DNA of 64,000 bases, taken from positions 186,001 to 250,000 of the forward strand of contig NZ_BDCG01000015.1 in the NCBI RefSeq assembly GCF_001613385.1, in the 5' to 3' direction. A program made the translations under genes and the position numbers. Below are positions 46,398 through 55,673 of this stretch, in pieces. The notes under the pieces are model-generated. The model made no database searches, had not been told where the DNA came from, and saw nothing but the letters and a program-made list of their open reading frames with translations. The stretch comes from Nocardia flavorosea NBRC 108225. GTDB taxonomy: Bacteria; Actinomycetota; Actinomycetes; Mycobacteriales; Mycobacteriaceae. Within the stretch, counting starts at the first letter, position 1, and the number at the start of each line of letters is the position of its first letter.

Positions 46398-46429
46398 CTG
46401 CGCCCCAAGCGAAAATGCTTGGGGCGCAG
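46398..46429. terminator. Intrinsic terminator after the EsxT-like gene
   Basis: A perfect 13-bp inverted repeat CTGCGCCCCAAGC (46398-46410) and its complement (46417-46429), loop GAAAAT, followed by a T-rich TGTTTCTGT. It separates the Esx pair from the convergent lipoprotein gene. Confidence 0.88.
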
Positions 46430-46453
46430 ATGTTTCTGTCGCTATAGGCCCGA

Positions 46454-47614
46454 TCAAGGCACCTTGGCGAGAAGGAGGTACTGAGCGGCCACTTGCTGAT
46501 GTAAATCCTGGATCTGATTGGAGCCATCTATGATCGCGACGTACCGATTGCTCGTGAAGATGCAGGATAGAGAGCTGGTGCTCTCAGGGTCATCGGTGCA
46601 GTGAGCTGCGGGCATTCCGGGCGGAGAGTCGACCGGTTGTTGCGCGGCGTTGAGCTGAGATACGAAGTATGCCTTCAAACGCTCGGCTGCCGCCGGGTCG
46701 GCAGTTCGGTAGATCCGGGCACCACCGTGCACAGCAAGATCGACGCCGGAGTCCTCGAGCGCCCGCTTTGCCAGATCGGGTCGCTGGAGGAAGTTCAGTA
46801 AAGAAGAAGGATCGAGAACCATTTCGGCAACAGGTTCGGATCCGGGTAGTGCGAACGCCAGGATTCCGTCCCTGTCGACGGGGAGTTGGCCGAGTTCATC
46901 GACCGGCGTCGGCTTGTATTCTCCAAGCGCCGAAAATAGATTATCCAACACAGTTTTGACTTCCGCGGCCAACCCGGTGGTATCGGGTGGGATATCGACA
47001 CCGGCTCCGATGTAGGTCTCGACCATAAGGTTTCCCTGCGTGACCCAGACATTCAGGGAGCCGAACTCGCTGACCTGTCCGATGGCGGTGGGATGGCCGG
47101 GTATGCCGATTGTACCGACGGGCGGGGAGCTTCCATGCAAAGCCATGTCGGAGAGGAACTCCGCTGCATGGGTTGCCTGCTTCGGCTCAGCGAAGGCCAT
47201 GATGGCAAGTTCGATGGTTCTGCCCAGCGAACTCTCTTCGCGACGCTGCCCTACCGTCTCCCACCCGGCGACCAAACCCGGTACTGCCACGTGAAAGTCT
47301 TGGTCTTGGATCCTCGGGGGATGCAGAGGGGTGAGCACCTTCGTTCGGTATACGACCGGGTTGAACACCAGTCGAGGGTTGGTTTCCATGATCAGGGGCA
47401 CATGTTGCCCCAGGCGAAGGCTTTCCTGGACATCGACGTTCTCAGGAGTACGGACCTCTTCGGATGTCCGCGGATTTGTCCGGTAATTCCCTGGCTGCAG
47501 AGCCGAGATGTCCGGGCCGGAATCGGATTGTGATTCAGGTCCGCCGCAGCTCATCGACGCTATCAGTGCAATCGGCACCAGCACTCCGAGACTCAACCTG
47601 CTCGATATACGCAT
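46454..47614 (-). CDS. Putative lipoprotein, DUF7373-like (copy 1)
   Basis: A 386-residue exported protein. It has an N-terminal signal with a weak lipobox ending Ser-Met-Ser-Cys near residue 23. The C-terminal part carries two cysteines about 15 residues apart (AAHC and LSC) and ends DLHQQVAAQYLLLAK. The two genes at 49.3 and 50.6 kb share the same cysteine pair and AAQY ending, so all three are paralogues. The family looks like DUF7373 lipoproteins known mainly from Nocardia; that name is from memory. It lies 18 bp behind the kinase gene and is probably co-transcribed with it. Confidence 0.72.
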   Translation of the reverse strand: MRISSRLSLGVLVPIALIASMSCGGPESQSDSGPDISALQPGNYRTNPRTSEEVRTPENVDVQESLRLGQHVPLIMETNPRLVFNPVVYRTKVLTPLHPPRIQDQDFHVAVPGLVAGWETVGQRREESSLGRTIELAIMAFAEPKQATHAAEFLSDMALHGSSPPVGTIGIPGHPTAIGQVSEFGSLNVWVTQGNLMVETYIGAGVDIPPDTTGLAAEVKTVLDNLFSALGEYKPTPVDELGQLPVDRDGILAFALPGSEPVAEMVLDPSSLLNFLQRPDLAKRALEDSGVDLAVHGGARIYRTADPAAAERLKAYFVSQLNAAQQPVDSPPGMPAAHCTDDPESTSSLSCIFTSNRYVAIIDGSNQIQDLHQQVAAQYLLLAKVP

Positions 47615-47632
47615 ATCGTCCTCCCCGCGCGA

Positions 47633-49189
47633 TCAGAGAACTCGTGAGATGGCTGGCACCATCTCGTTCACGAGAGTCCCGGGTGACTGGTCGGTCCAAA
47701 CTTGGAATGCTTGTACAGTCGCGATATCGTCGATAACGACGATTTTCGCGGTGGAGTTCAGGAATTTCAGCGGGAGGCCGCCCAGCCCCCCGTTTCCCGC
47801 CTCGCTATCGGATCGCCCGACAATGACCACATCCACTAGTTCTGGAAGTGAGAAGTCGGTCGGGGAAAGGTCCCGAGGTGATTTCTCGTTCCGTAGTGGT
47901 AGATAAGAATCGCTGTACCGGAATCCGATGTCGCGAAGGAAGTTCGCTTGTGGCGAGCCATCCAGCGCTACCGAAAACAGCGAGTTGCCGAAATTGAACG
48001 CGGCGACTGTCTTGCCCGCGAATTCGGGATGTTCCGAGCGGACCTGGGCCAGGTCGGGACCGACTGACGATCCGGACCCGCCTGCGGTAACTGCGTATAT
48101 CCCCGCGACGATCGCGAGGACCGCAACGAGTGCTGAGGCGCCCGCGATCAGTAGCTTTCGTCGCTTTGCCCCGCCTCGGGTCGGCCCGTGTGCCGCCACG
48201 CTGAAACCGTCACGAGGCCAGGTGACGACCGAAGCTCGATCACGCTGGGTGACAGCTGTCGCCATCTGTGGGTGTGAATCCGGCGGAGCCAGCGGGTTGC
48301 CAGGGACACTCGGATACCCTCCGGTGGGTGCCTGAAACCGGCGCTGGCCGTACAGTGCGGACTCCGCGTCGGCGACGAAATCGCGGCAACTGCTGTAGCG
48401 GTCTGCAGGATTCTTCGCGAGCACCCTGGCGAATACCCCGTCCAGGGCTACCGGCAGGTCACGACGAAGGGCTGAGATCTGTGGCGGAGGCTCGTTGATA
48501 TGCCCCATCATTACCATGGCAGGCACCGTCGACGGATATGGATTCTGGCCCACCAGTAGCCTGAAGAAAGAGCATCCGAGGCTGTAGATGTCGGAACGGT
48601 GGTCGATCTGCCGACCGAGAAGCTGCTCCGGTGACGCGTAGGCGATCGTGGCCATGAACTTGCCGGTGCCAGTAAGATCCTGACCGTCCTCCACCGATTT
48701 GGCCACACCGAAATCAGTGAGCAACACCCGTTCTTCGTCGTCATCCTGTGAGTTGGACAGGAGGAAGTTGGCCGGTTTGACATCGCGGTGCAACAGTCGT
48801 CGTCGATGCGCGTAGTCGAGTCCTTTGCCGACTTCGGCAATGATTCGGAGTGCCCGCTGGACGGGCATCGCGGTATGTCCCTTTTGGGCTTCTTCTGATG
48901 CGTCGGTTCCGGGGACGAACTTCATCGCGATCCAGAGCAGCCCCTGCTCTTCTCCGCGGTTGTACACCGGAACGATGTTCGGATGGTCGAGACCTGCGGC
49001 AAGACTGCCCTCGCGCTCGAACCGAGCGCGAAACTCGGGGTCGCTCGAGAGCTCCGCGTTCAATACTTTGATGGCGTCCTGGCGCGGCAGGCTCGGGTGC
49101 TGGCCGAGATATACCGCGCCCATTCCGCCGCTACCGAGCACGCGCTCGATGCGGTAGCCGCCGATAACGGCACCGGGCGGCAAGGCCAT
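47633..49189 (-). CDS. Membrane Ser/Thr protein kinase with a siderophore-binding-protein-like outer domain
   Basis: A 518-residue PknB-type kinase. Residues 10-280 are the catalytic domain: glycine loop GSGGMG (19-24), Lys41, catalytic HRDVKPAN with Asp136, and DFG at 159-161. A Pro-rich linker follows, one membrane helix at about 346-368, and an outer domain of about 150 residues. That domain opens with a HPEFAGKTVAAFNFG stretch and continues with FLRDIGF, then ends with a SPGTLVNEMVPAI segment. This order matches the C-terminal lobe of iron-siderophore ABC-type binding proteins rather than PASTA repeats. AGGAGG precedes the ATG. Neighbours are three lipoproteins on the same strand. The ligand is unknown. 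Confidence 0.88.
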   Translation of the reverse strand: MALPPGAVIGGYRIERVLGSGGMGAVYLGQHPSLPRQDAIKVLNAELSSDPEFRARFEREGSLAAGLDHPNIVPVYNRGEEQGLLWIAMKFVPGTDASEEAQKGHTAMPVQRALRIIAEVGKGLDYAHRRRLLHRDVKPANFLLSNSQDDDEERVLLTDFGVAKSVEDGQDLTGTGKFMATIAYASPEQLLGRQIDHRSDIYSLGCSFFRLLVGQNPYPSTVPAMVMMGHINEPPPQISALRRDLPVALDGVFARVLAKNPADRYSSCRDFVADAESALYGQRRFQAPTGGYPSVPGNPLAPPDSHPQMATAVTQRDRASVVTWPRDGFSVAAHGPTRGGAKRRKLLIAGASALVAVLAIVAGIYAVTAGGSGSSVGPDLAQVRSEHPEFAGKTVAAFNFGNSLFSVALDGSPQANFLRDIGFRYSDSYLPLRNEKSPRDLSPTDFSLPELVDVVIVGRSDSEAGNGGLGGLPLKFLNSTAKIVVIDDIATVQAFQVWTDQSPGTLVNEMVPAISRVL

Positions 49190-49322
49190 TTGCTCCTCCT
49201 ATGGGTACGGCTGCGAGTCGATTACCGGCGTGATCTCGTGCTCAGATACGCGGCCCATGGCTTGCGCCGCACAACGGTCGAATACCGGTGGCACAGTGAA
49301 CGTGTACTGACGCCGGTTTCTA

Positions 49323-50567
49323 TCATCGGCTATTCGCCAGGATCGAGTACTGGGCGGCCGTAGCCTGGTATAGCTCGGGCGCCGGAAGCTTGCCGATACC
49401 GTGGTAGTCGATCGAAGCGACGAAGCGGTCGTAAACGACAACACAGTAGAAAGAGTCGTGAGTCGTATTCGAAACTTCCCGGTGCAGGCAGCGTGCGTCG
49501 GTGATTCCGGGTGGACCAGCTATCACGTCGTCGTATCTTCCCGCCCTGGTCAATGCAGTCTGCAACGCGAATGCTTCTTTCGCGCCGGCAGTCCTGTAGA
49601 CAGTGGCCTCGTTCCTGGCCACCAGATCCACCCCGTACGGGGAGTAATCGTGCACGGCCGCTGCGTCCAGTTCAATGTTCAGGTATGCCGTCGGCGAGTA
49701 GGCGCCGACTAGACCGGTAAATGCCGCGTTGCCGAGGTATTCGGAAGGGAGGGTAGTGCTCAGGATTCCGTCGGGATCGGTGGGGAGGTCCAGGATATCG
49801 TCCGGGGGAGTGGCGGTGAGTCCTCGAAGCGCGTCGAGTTGGAGATCGAGGATCTTGGTCATCCGTCCCGTCATCTGTCCGGATTGTTCTGCCGGTGCAG
49901 TTATCGAGACGTAGACGACAAATGATCCGCTGGCAGCCACTAGTTGCCCGTTGTCCCTGCTGGGCATCAAGGCGGCGTATGTATCGGCATAGCCGGGGAG
50001 ATTCAGCATTTCCCGACCGGGTACTTCAGTATCGGTGGCTCGGCTGTATTCGGCGGCCGCCGCACGCGCAGAATCTGGGTTGGGAAAGCTCATTACAGCG
50101 ATGGCTGTGCGTTTTTCATTTCTGGCACTGTTGTTCCATCGTGCGGTAGCGGCGCCTGCGATGAGGAAATTCTTATCCGAAACGGGTTTGAACTCCTCGG
50201 GAAGTGGTCCCGTTCCTCCATCGAAATCGCTGCCCAAGAGGTGGGAGCCCCAGAGGAGGTTCGTTTCCCATAGGTAACGGAGATCCGGATCGGCCTCGTA
50301 CGGCGATACAAGGTATCCTAGAATCCTGCGAGATTCCAATGAGTAGACGTCGGCTGCACTGTCGATCTTCATTGTGAAATCTGTCGGCTCGGTCGGAAAG
50401 AGTCCCACGTCGAGCCTATCCAGCGCAACCGGGGTCATGCCGGGTTCCGGATGGCCCGCTACTGCCTGGGTGCATGCGGCTGTGGTGGCAGCCAGAATCG
50501 TTGTGAACAGCGCGAGTAGTACTCGTGTGCGGATGGCAACGGTTCGGCCGACGTCGATTTTCCTCAT
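49323..50567 (-). CDS. Putative lipoprotein, DUF7373-like (copy 2)
   Basis: A 414-residue exported protein with a signal peptide and a lipobox-like Thr-Ala-Ala-Cys (Cys32). The C-terminal third has the paired cysteines (ARC and FYC) and the ending LYQATAAQYSILA shared with copies 1 and 3. Base composition here is less GC-rich than the surrounding housekeeping genes. It lies just 3 bp from copy 3, upstream of the kinase, with 133 bp to the kinase start. Function unknown; a role in the kinase module is an inference from position. Confidence 0.72.
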   Translation of the reverse strand: MRKIDVGRTVAIRTRVLLALFTTILAATTAACTQAVAGHPEPGMTPVALDRLDVGLFPTEPTDFTMKIDSAADVYSLESRRILGYLVSPYEADPDLRYLWETNLLWGSHLLGSDFDGGTGPLPEEFKPVSDKNFLIAGAATARWNNSARNEKRTAIAVMSFPNPDSARAAAAEYSRATDTEVPGREMLNLPGYADTYAALMPSRDNGQLVAASGSFVVYVSITAPAEQSGQMTGRMTKILDLQLDALRGLTATPPDDILDLPTDPDGILSTTLPSEYLGNAAFTGLVGAYSPTAYLNIELDAAAVHDYSPYGVDLVARNEATVYRTAGAKEAFALQTALTRAGRYDDVIAGPPGITDARCLHREVSNTTHDSFYCVVVYDRFVASIDYHGIGKLPAPELYQATAAQYSILANSR

Positions 50568-50570
50568 ATT

Positions 50571-51794
50571 TCACCCCCAGCCCGCGATCAGGGCGTACTG
50601 GGCCGCGGTCTTCTGGTGCAAATCCTGAACCTGAGCACCTTCGATCTGGGCGAAGTACCTGCCGGTTTGGAGAATGCAGAAGTTGGACTGGGTCTCGTAC
50701 TGCTCTGTTTTTCTCGTGAAACACTCGACTTTGCCGTCTTCGATACCGGCCGGAGAAGCGAGCGGCTCGACGTCAGTGGAGGCAACGCTTTCCGGGCGAA
50801 GTGTTTCCCAGAGTGCCTCGGCGCCCGTTGCCGATTTACTACGCATCACCACGGTTTCGGCAAGGGCGATCTCGGTGACCTGCCCCTCATCGAGGAAGTC
50901 CAAACTTGTCAAACCGCTGAGTTCGGACAATGCGCCGCGTCCGTGGAAAACGACCGATGGGCCGAATGCTGCTATCTCCTGGTCACTTCTGGGAAGGGAC
51001 AGTGCAAGCACACCATCCGGGTCGAGTTGAATATTCGGCAGCTGATCCGCCCGCGTGGGTTCGAACTGATCGAGCAAGGGGGTCTGTACAGCGAGTAGGG
51101 ATTCGGTCTTCTGGATCATGGTAGGGAGGCCGGCTTTTTCGGTGAAGTCCTCGTACTTGATGAAAACGACATAACGGTCATAGCTGGTCCAGCTGCCCAG
51201 TGACGCGATGCCCGGTCGCCAGTGTGCTTTCGCCTGTGGATAGTTGGGCAGTTGTACCGGCCGGTTGTCGGTGGTGAAGGTGAAGTCATCGTGTTCCAAG
51301 CCGGTGGCCACGGTTTCCGCTGTCGGTGCGTCCGGAAACATCAAGACCGCGATGCTCAGGTCCTGCGTGGTGTTCGGCTCACCGGCCACCCCTTCGGTCT
51401 CCCAGGTATGTACCCAACCGGCGATGAGGTCGGCCGCGACCTCATCGAATGTGTCACTGATGACAAGCGAATCCATGTCCCGACGGTCCATGACGACCGG
51501 ACCGCCGCCCATGGTCTCGCGTTGCGCGAACGCCGGGTCGGCTTCGAAGGGGATGGCAACATAGTCGCCGAGCCGTTGGCTCTCGCGGTATCGAGCGGTC
51601 TCTTCGTCCCCGGCTGTTCCATACTCGATCGGTTCCGTGGGGTAGTTGCCCACGTTCAGCCCGGAGAGGTCGGGCTTTACTCGCACCGCTTCCCCCTCGA
51701 CCACCGATCCGCACCCCGCGACTCCGGCCAGCAGAGCGTTCGCTGCCAGCGTGGCAAGGAATCTGCGCAGCACGACAGTCTTCGGTCGGTGCAT
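50571..51794 (-). CDS. Putative lipoprotein, DUF7373-like (copy 3)
   Basis: A 407-residue lipoprotein with a clear lipobox Val-Ala-Gly-Cys near residue 28 and the C-terminal cysteine pair plus DLHQKTAAQYALIA ending of its paralogues. ATG 51794 is chosen with AAGGGGG upstream; the longer frame has a His/Pro/Arg-rich composition that is only the shadow of the next gene. It is first in the apparent four-gene unit lipoprotein-lipoprotein-kinase-lipoprotein. Confidence 0.78.
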   Translation of the reverse strand: MHRPKTVVLRRFLATLAANALLAGVAGCGSVVEGEAVRVKPDLSGLNVGNYPTEPIEYGTAGDEETARYRESQRLGDYVAIPFEADPAFAQRETMGGGPVVMDRRDMDSLVISDTFDEVAADLIAGWVHTWETEGVAGEPNTTQDLSIAVLMFPDAPTAETVATGLEHDDFTFTTDNRPVQLPNYPQAKAHWRPGIASLGSWTSYDRYVVFIKYEDFTEKAGLPTMIQKTESLLAVQTPLLDQFEPTRADQLPNIQLDPDGVLALSLPRSDQEIAAFGPSVVFHGRGALSELSGLTSLDFLDEGQVTEIALAETVVMRSKSATGAEALWETLRPESVASTDVEPLASPAGIEDGKVECFTRKTEQYETQSNFCILQTGRYFAQIEGAQVQDLHQKTAAQYALIAGWG

Positions 51795-52046
51795 AGCGGC
51801 CCCCTTACGATTGCAATCTCGCGGAATCGTACTGCACGTGCTGGCGCCTGAGCGCAGCAAGTGTTGAGTGGTCGGCGTTGACCAGCGCTCATGTAGATAG
51901 TTGTTAGCCAACGCTTCTGGTGGCGAGTGCCGGGGCCCGGTGGCGGTTGGGTCGGCTTGCGGGGGATGCCGGTCGTAGCGGATCGTGTTCGGGGTGCGGT
52001 TCACCACAGATTTGCCTGGTGAACAGGTTGCGGCTCCCGGATCTGG

Positions 52047-52784
52047 ATGATGGATGGTGTGCGTTCCCGCAGGTACGGCGTTATCGCCGCTTCGATCGTC
52101 GCGTTGTTTCTCACCGGGTGTGGGGTGGGTGAGGAACTCGTGCCCATTCCCGAGGGGACCCCACCCGGCCCCGGGGCGCCGGTGCCGGTGATCGATATCG
52201 ATGCCCCCGGCCGGACTGCGGCGTTGTTGAACGGGTGGGCTTCGGAGCATGCGGATCGGCTGGAGATACCGGTGGCCGCGTTGGAGGCCTATGGGTATGC
52301 GGCGGTGGTGATGGCGAGGTCGCGCCCCGACTGTGGGGTTGCATGGACGACGTTGGCGGGGATCGGGAGTGTGGAGAGTGATCACGGCCGGCATCGCGGT
52401 GCCGAGGTGGGGGTGGATGGGCTGGTGCAGCCGGGGATCATCGGGATTGCGCTGGACGGGTCGCCGGGGGTGGCGGAGATCAGGGATACCGATGGTGGCC
52501 GGTTCGATGGGGATACGGTTTTCGATCGGGCGGTCGGGCCGATGCAGTTCATTCCGGAGACCTGGCGGAAGTGGGGGGTGGATGCCAATGGGGACGGGGT
52601 GGCCGATCCGCACAGTATCGACGATGCGGCGTTGACCGCTGCCCGGTATCTGTGTGTCAGCGGCGGGGATCTGCTGTCCGCGGAGGGGTGGAGCCGGGCG
52701 CTGTTCACCTACAACCGATCGGAGAGCTATATGGAACTCGTCCGTGACCGTGCCGCCGCCTACAGCGTGGGTCGCCGGGTTTGA
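52047..52784 (+). CDS. lpqU: Lipoprotein lytic transglycosylase, LpqU-like
   Basis: A 245-residue lipoprotein with lipobox LTGC (Cys25) and an SLT/MltB-type domain: GIGSVESDHG with the catalytic Glu110, then VGPMQFIPETWRKWG and AARYLC, typical of murein transglycosylases. It should cleave the glycan of peptidoglycan. It lies upstream of eno, as Rv1022 lpqU does in M. tuberculosis. Starts at 52047, 52050 or GTG 52059 are all possible; the last gives the usual MRSRRYG opening. Confidence 0.88.
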   Translation: MMDGVRSRRYGVIAASIVALFLTGCGVGEELVPIPEGTPPGPGAPVPVIDIDAPGRTAALLNGWASEHADRLEIPVAALEAYGYAAVVMARSRPDCGVAWTTLAGIGSVESDHGRHRGAEVGVDGLVQPGIIGIALDGSPGVAEIRDTDGGRFDGDTVFDRAVGPMQFIPETWRKWGVDANGDGVADPHSIDDAALTAARYLCVSGGDLLSAEGWSRALFTYNRSESYMELVRDRAAAYSVGRRV

Positions 52785-53217
52785 CAGCGTGTCGGATCAC
52801 CGGCGGGTTATCGGACACCGCTTTTCTCAGGCGTCGTCGATTCACACCCCGATCGGGAAGTGAAGCTCTGTTCCCGCGTCTACAGGGACGGTTTCAGCGG
52901 CACCCACAGGGGCCTGTCAGCGCCTCCTTGTCGGCGGGCATCGGTGCCCCGGCCATCTACGGTGGGGGCCGGGGATCGTGAAACGCCGCGATGGCTTGTT
53001 GTCACAGGCGTCGAGGTCGGCTGCGGAGTCGAGGTCGCGGTCCCGCCCGACGCCGGAAACCGGCGTTGCGCTGGTGTGCCGGGGTACCGCAGCGTTTGCC
53101 GAGCTCGGTGCGGTGCGGGGCGGCGGATGGACTGAGCGTGAGCGGGCCCATTAGGCTCGCAAGCGCACGGCTCTTCCCTGATCACACCGTGCCGACAGCC
53201 GAAGGAGTGTTGTTTTC
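52785..53217. other. Gap between lpqU and eno
   Basis: About 430 bp with no convincing gene. The last 20 bp carry GAAGGAGT, the eno ribosome-binding site. The eno promoter must lie here; a TAGGCT hexamer near 53150 is a weak -10 candidate. Confidence 0.4.
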
Positions 53218-54501
53218 GTGGCCATCATCGAACAGGTCGGAGCTCGCGAGATCCTGGATTCGCGCGGTAACCCCACCGTCGAAGTCGAGATCGCCCTCGA
53301 CGACGGCACCCTGACCCGGGCCGCGGTGCCGTCGGGTGCGTCCACCGGTGAGCACGAGGCCGTGGAACTGCGGGACGGCGGGGAGCGTTACCTCGGCAAG
53401 GGGGTGCAGAAGGCGGTCGAGGGTGTTCTGGACGAGATCGCGCCGGCGGTGATCGGGCTGGACGCTGTCGAGCAGCGGACCGTCGATCAGGCGCTGCTGG
53501 ATCTGGATGGCACCCCGGACAAGTCCCGGTTGGGTGCGAACGCGCTGCTGGGTGTGTCGCTGGCGGTGGCGCGGGCGGCGGCCGAGTCGTCGGGGCTGGA
53601 ACTGTTCCGTTATCTCGGTGGGCCGAACGCGCATGTGCTGCCGGTGCCGATGATGAACATCCTCAACGGTGGCGCGCACGCGGACACCGGGGTGGATGTG
53701 CAGGAGTTCATGGTGGCGCCGATCGGGGCGCCGACGTTCAAGGAATCGCTGCGCTGGGGCGCGGAGGTCTATCACGCGCTGAAAGCGGTGCTGAAGGAGA
53801 AGGGGCTGGCCACCGGGCTGGGCGACGAGGGCGGGTTCGCTCCGGATGTCGCCGGCACCCGGGAAGCGCTGGACCTGATCAGTGTCGCGGTCGGTAAGAC
53901 CGGGCTGAAACTGGGCCGGGATGTGGCGCTGGCGCTCGACGTCGCGGCGACCGAGTTCTACTTCAACGGTGCCTACCAGTTCGAGGGTTCGGCACGCACC
54001 GCCGCCGAGATGGCGAAGTTCTACACCGAACTGCGCGCCGCGTACCCGCTGGTGTCCATCGAGGACCCGCTGTCGGAGGACGACTGGGAGGGCTGGGTCG
54101 CGCTCACCGACGAGATCGGCGACAAGGTGCAGCTGGTCGGTGACGACCTGTTCGTCACCAACCCGGAACGGCTCGAGGACGGTATCGCCAAGGGCGCCGC
54201 GAACGCGCTGCTGGTGAAGGTGAACCAGATCGGCACGCTCACCGAGACCCTGGATGCCGTAGAACTCGCGCATCGCAACGGGTACAAGACCATGATGTCG
54301 CACCGGTCGGGTGAAACCGAGGACACCACCATCGCGGATCTGGCCGTCGCCGTCGGCAGCGGGCAGATCAAGACGGGTGCGCCGGCGCGCAGTGAGCGGG
54401 TGGCGAAGTACAACCAGCTGCTGCGGATCGAGGATGCGCTCGGCGATTCGGCCCGTTACGCCGGCGATGTCGCCTTCCCCCGGTTCACGTTCGAGGACTG
54501 A
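53218..54501 (+). CDS. eno: Enolase
   Basis: A 427-residue glycolytic enzyme (2-phosphoglycerate to phosphoenolpyruvate). It starts with GTG: MAIIEQVGAREILDSRGNPT. The catalytic and metal-binding segments are intact: GDEGGFAP, ALDVAATEF, IEDPLSEDDW, LVGDDLFVTN and the signature KVNQIGTL with SHRSGETEDTTIADLAV. The length is normal. It heads the conserved eno-ftsB-DUF501-ppx group. Confidence 0.98.
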   Translation: MAIIEQVGAREILDSRGNPTVEVEIALDDGTLTRAAVPSGASTGEHEAVELRDGGERYLGKGVQKAVEGVLDEIAPAVIGLDAVEQRTVDQALLDLDGTPDKSRLGANALLGVSLAVARAAAESSGLELFRYLGGPNAHVLPVPMMNILNGGAHADTGVDVQEFMVAPIGAPTFKESLRWGAEVYHALKAVLKEKGLATGLGDEGGFAPDVAGTREALDLISVAVGKTGLKLGRDVALALDVAATEFYFNGAYQFEGSARTAAEMAKFYTELRAAYPLVSIEDPLSEDDWEGWVALTDEIGDKVQLVGDDLFVTNPERLEDGIAKGAANALLVKVNQIGTLTETLDAVELAHRNGYKTMMSHRSGETEDTTIADLAVAVGSGQIKTGAPARSERVAKYNQLLRIEDALGDSARYAGDVAFPRFTFED

Positions 54502-54509
54502 GCACGACG

Positions 54510-55103
54510 ATGACGGAGCGGCGTGCGCGCGGGACCAGCCCGGCCGGGCGGGGTAACCGGCGCACGTCGCGTGCGCCGTCGCGGCGGCCCGCAGCCGCTG
54601 TGCACGGCGGTGCCGAACGGGTACGGCGCACCACCCGCCGGTCCCGTAGCCGCGCCGCGGGTGCCCGGGACTGGTCGGAACGGACCATCCTCGGGCTTTC
54701 CGCCGGTAAGGCGATCATTCTGGCGATGGTGGTATGTGCGCTGGCCATGACCCTGGCGGTGCCCATGCGCACCTATTTCACGCAGCGTTCGGAAGCGGCG
54801 CAGCTGGCAGCCGAACGCCGGACGCTCGAGGCCGATATCGCCGTCCTGAAGGATCGCCGGGCGCAGCAGGAGGATCCGGCCTATATCCGGTCCGAGGCGC
54901 GGGACCGGTTGCGGCTGGTGATGCCGGGGGAGACGCCTTATATCGTGCAGGTTCCGGGTATCGAGGTGCCCGCCATCCCCGATCCACAGGCGCCGCGCGA
55001 CGTTCCCGACCCGTGGTACACCGACCTGTGGCGCAGTATTTCCGAACACCCGCCCGTCGAAGAATCGGCCCCACCCGCGCCGCAGCCGGAAGGAAACAGG
55101 TGA
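54510..55103 (+). CDS. ftsB: Septum formation initiator FtsB/DivIC family protein
   Basis: A 197-residue bitopic membrane protein. A long basic N-terminus (about 60 residues, Arg-rich) precedes one membrane helix (about 67-86) and a short coiled coil with the YIRSEARDRLRLVMPGETPY segment of the FtsB/DivIC family. It acts with FtsL and FtsQ in the divisome. It lies 8 bp after eno, and its stop overlaps the DUF501 start by four bases. In M. tuberculosis the equivalent is Rv1024. Confidence 0.92.
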   Translation: MTERRARGTSPAGRGNRRTSRAPSRRPAAAVHGGAERVRRTTRRSRSRAAGARDWSERTILGLSAGKAIILAMVVCALAMTLAVPMRTYFTQRSEAAQLAAERRTLEADIAVLKDRRAQQEDPAYIRSEARDRLRLVMPGETPYIVQVPGIEVPAIPDPQAPRDVPDPWYTDLWRSISEHPPVEESAPPAPQPEGNR

Positions 55104-55621
55104 GCACACCCGACGACCGAGATCTGCAGATCGTCGCCGAACAACTGGGCCGCGCCCCGCGCGGGGTGCTCGCCATCGCCTACCGGACACCCGACGGTGT
55201 ACCCGCGGTGGTGAAGACCGCGCCGAAACTGCCCGACGGGACTCCCTTCCCGACGCTGTACTACCTGACCGATCCGCGGCTCACGGCCGAGGCCAGCCGG
55301 TTGGAGTCCGCGGGTGTGATGAAGGGGATGACCGAACGCTTGGGCCACGATCCCGAGCTGGCCGCCGCCTACCGGGCCGCGCACGAGAGTTATCTGGCCG
55401 AGCGCGACGAGATCGAGCCGCTGGGCACCGATTTCAGTGGCGGCGGCATGCCGGACCGGGTGAAATGCCTGCACGTGCTGATCGCGCACGCGCTGGCCAA
55501 GGGGCCGGGAGTGAATCCGCTCGGTGACGAAGCGGTGGCGCTGGCGGCCGAGAACGGTTTGCGCGGGACCGCTGTCCCGGCGGACTGGCCGCAGTACTCG
55601 CCGCCGGAAGACGAGTCATGA
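55100..55621 (+). CDS. DUF501 domain protein
   Basis: A 173-residue protein of the DUF501 family (Rv1025-like), with the segments RGVLAIAYRTPDGVPAVVKT and FPTLYYLTDPRLTAEASRLE. The function is unknown, but the family is almost always placed between ftsB and ppx in actinobacteria. GTG 55100 overlaps the ftsB stop (GTGA), with AAGGAAA upstream. Confidence 0.92.
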   Translation: MSTPDDRDLQIVAEQLGRAPRGVLAIAYRTPDGVPAVVKTAPKLPDGTPFPTLYYLTDPRLTAEASRLESAGVMKGMTERLGHDPELAAAYRAAHESYLAERDEIEPLGTDFSGGGMPDRVKCLHVLIAHALAKGPGVNPLGDEAVALAAENGLRGTAVPADWPQYSPPEDES

Positions 55622-55673
55622 GGCGACACCCCGGCCGCCGCGGACCGCATGTATCAGCTTGGAAGGAGTTGCT

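Noticed and set aside
51795..52613. Upstream extension of the lipoprotein copy 3 frame
   Set aside because: It is antisense to lpqU with Pro/His/Arg-rich shadow composition; the lipobox signal peptide starts at 51794.
52860..53135. Open frame between lpqU and eno
   Set aside because: No ribosome-binding site or recognisable product; the low-quality composition resembles intergenic GC-rich sequence.
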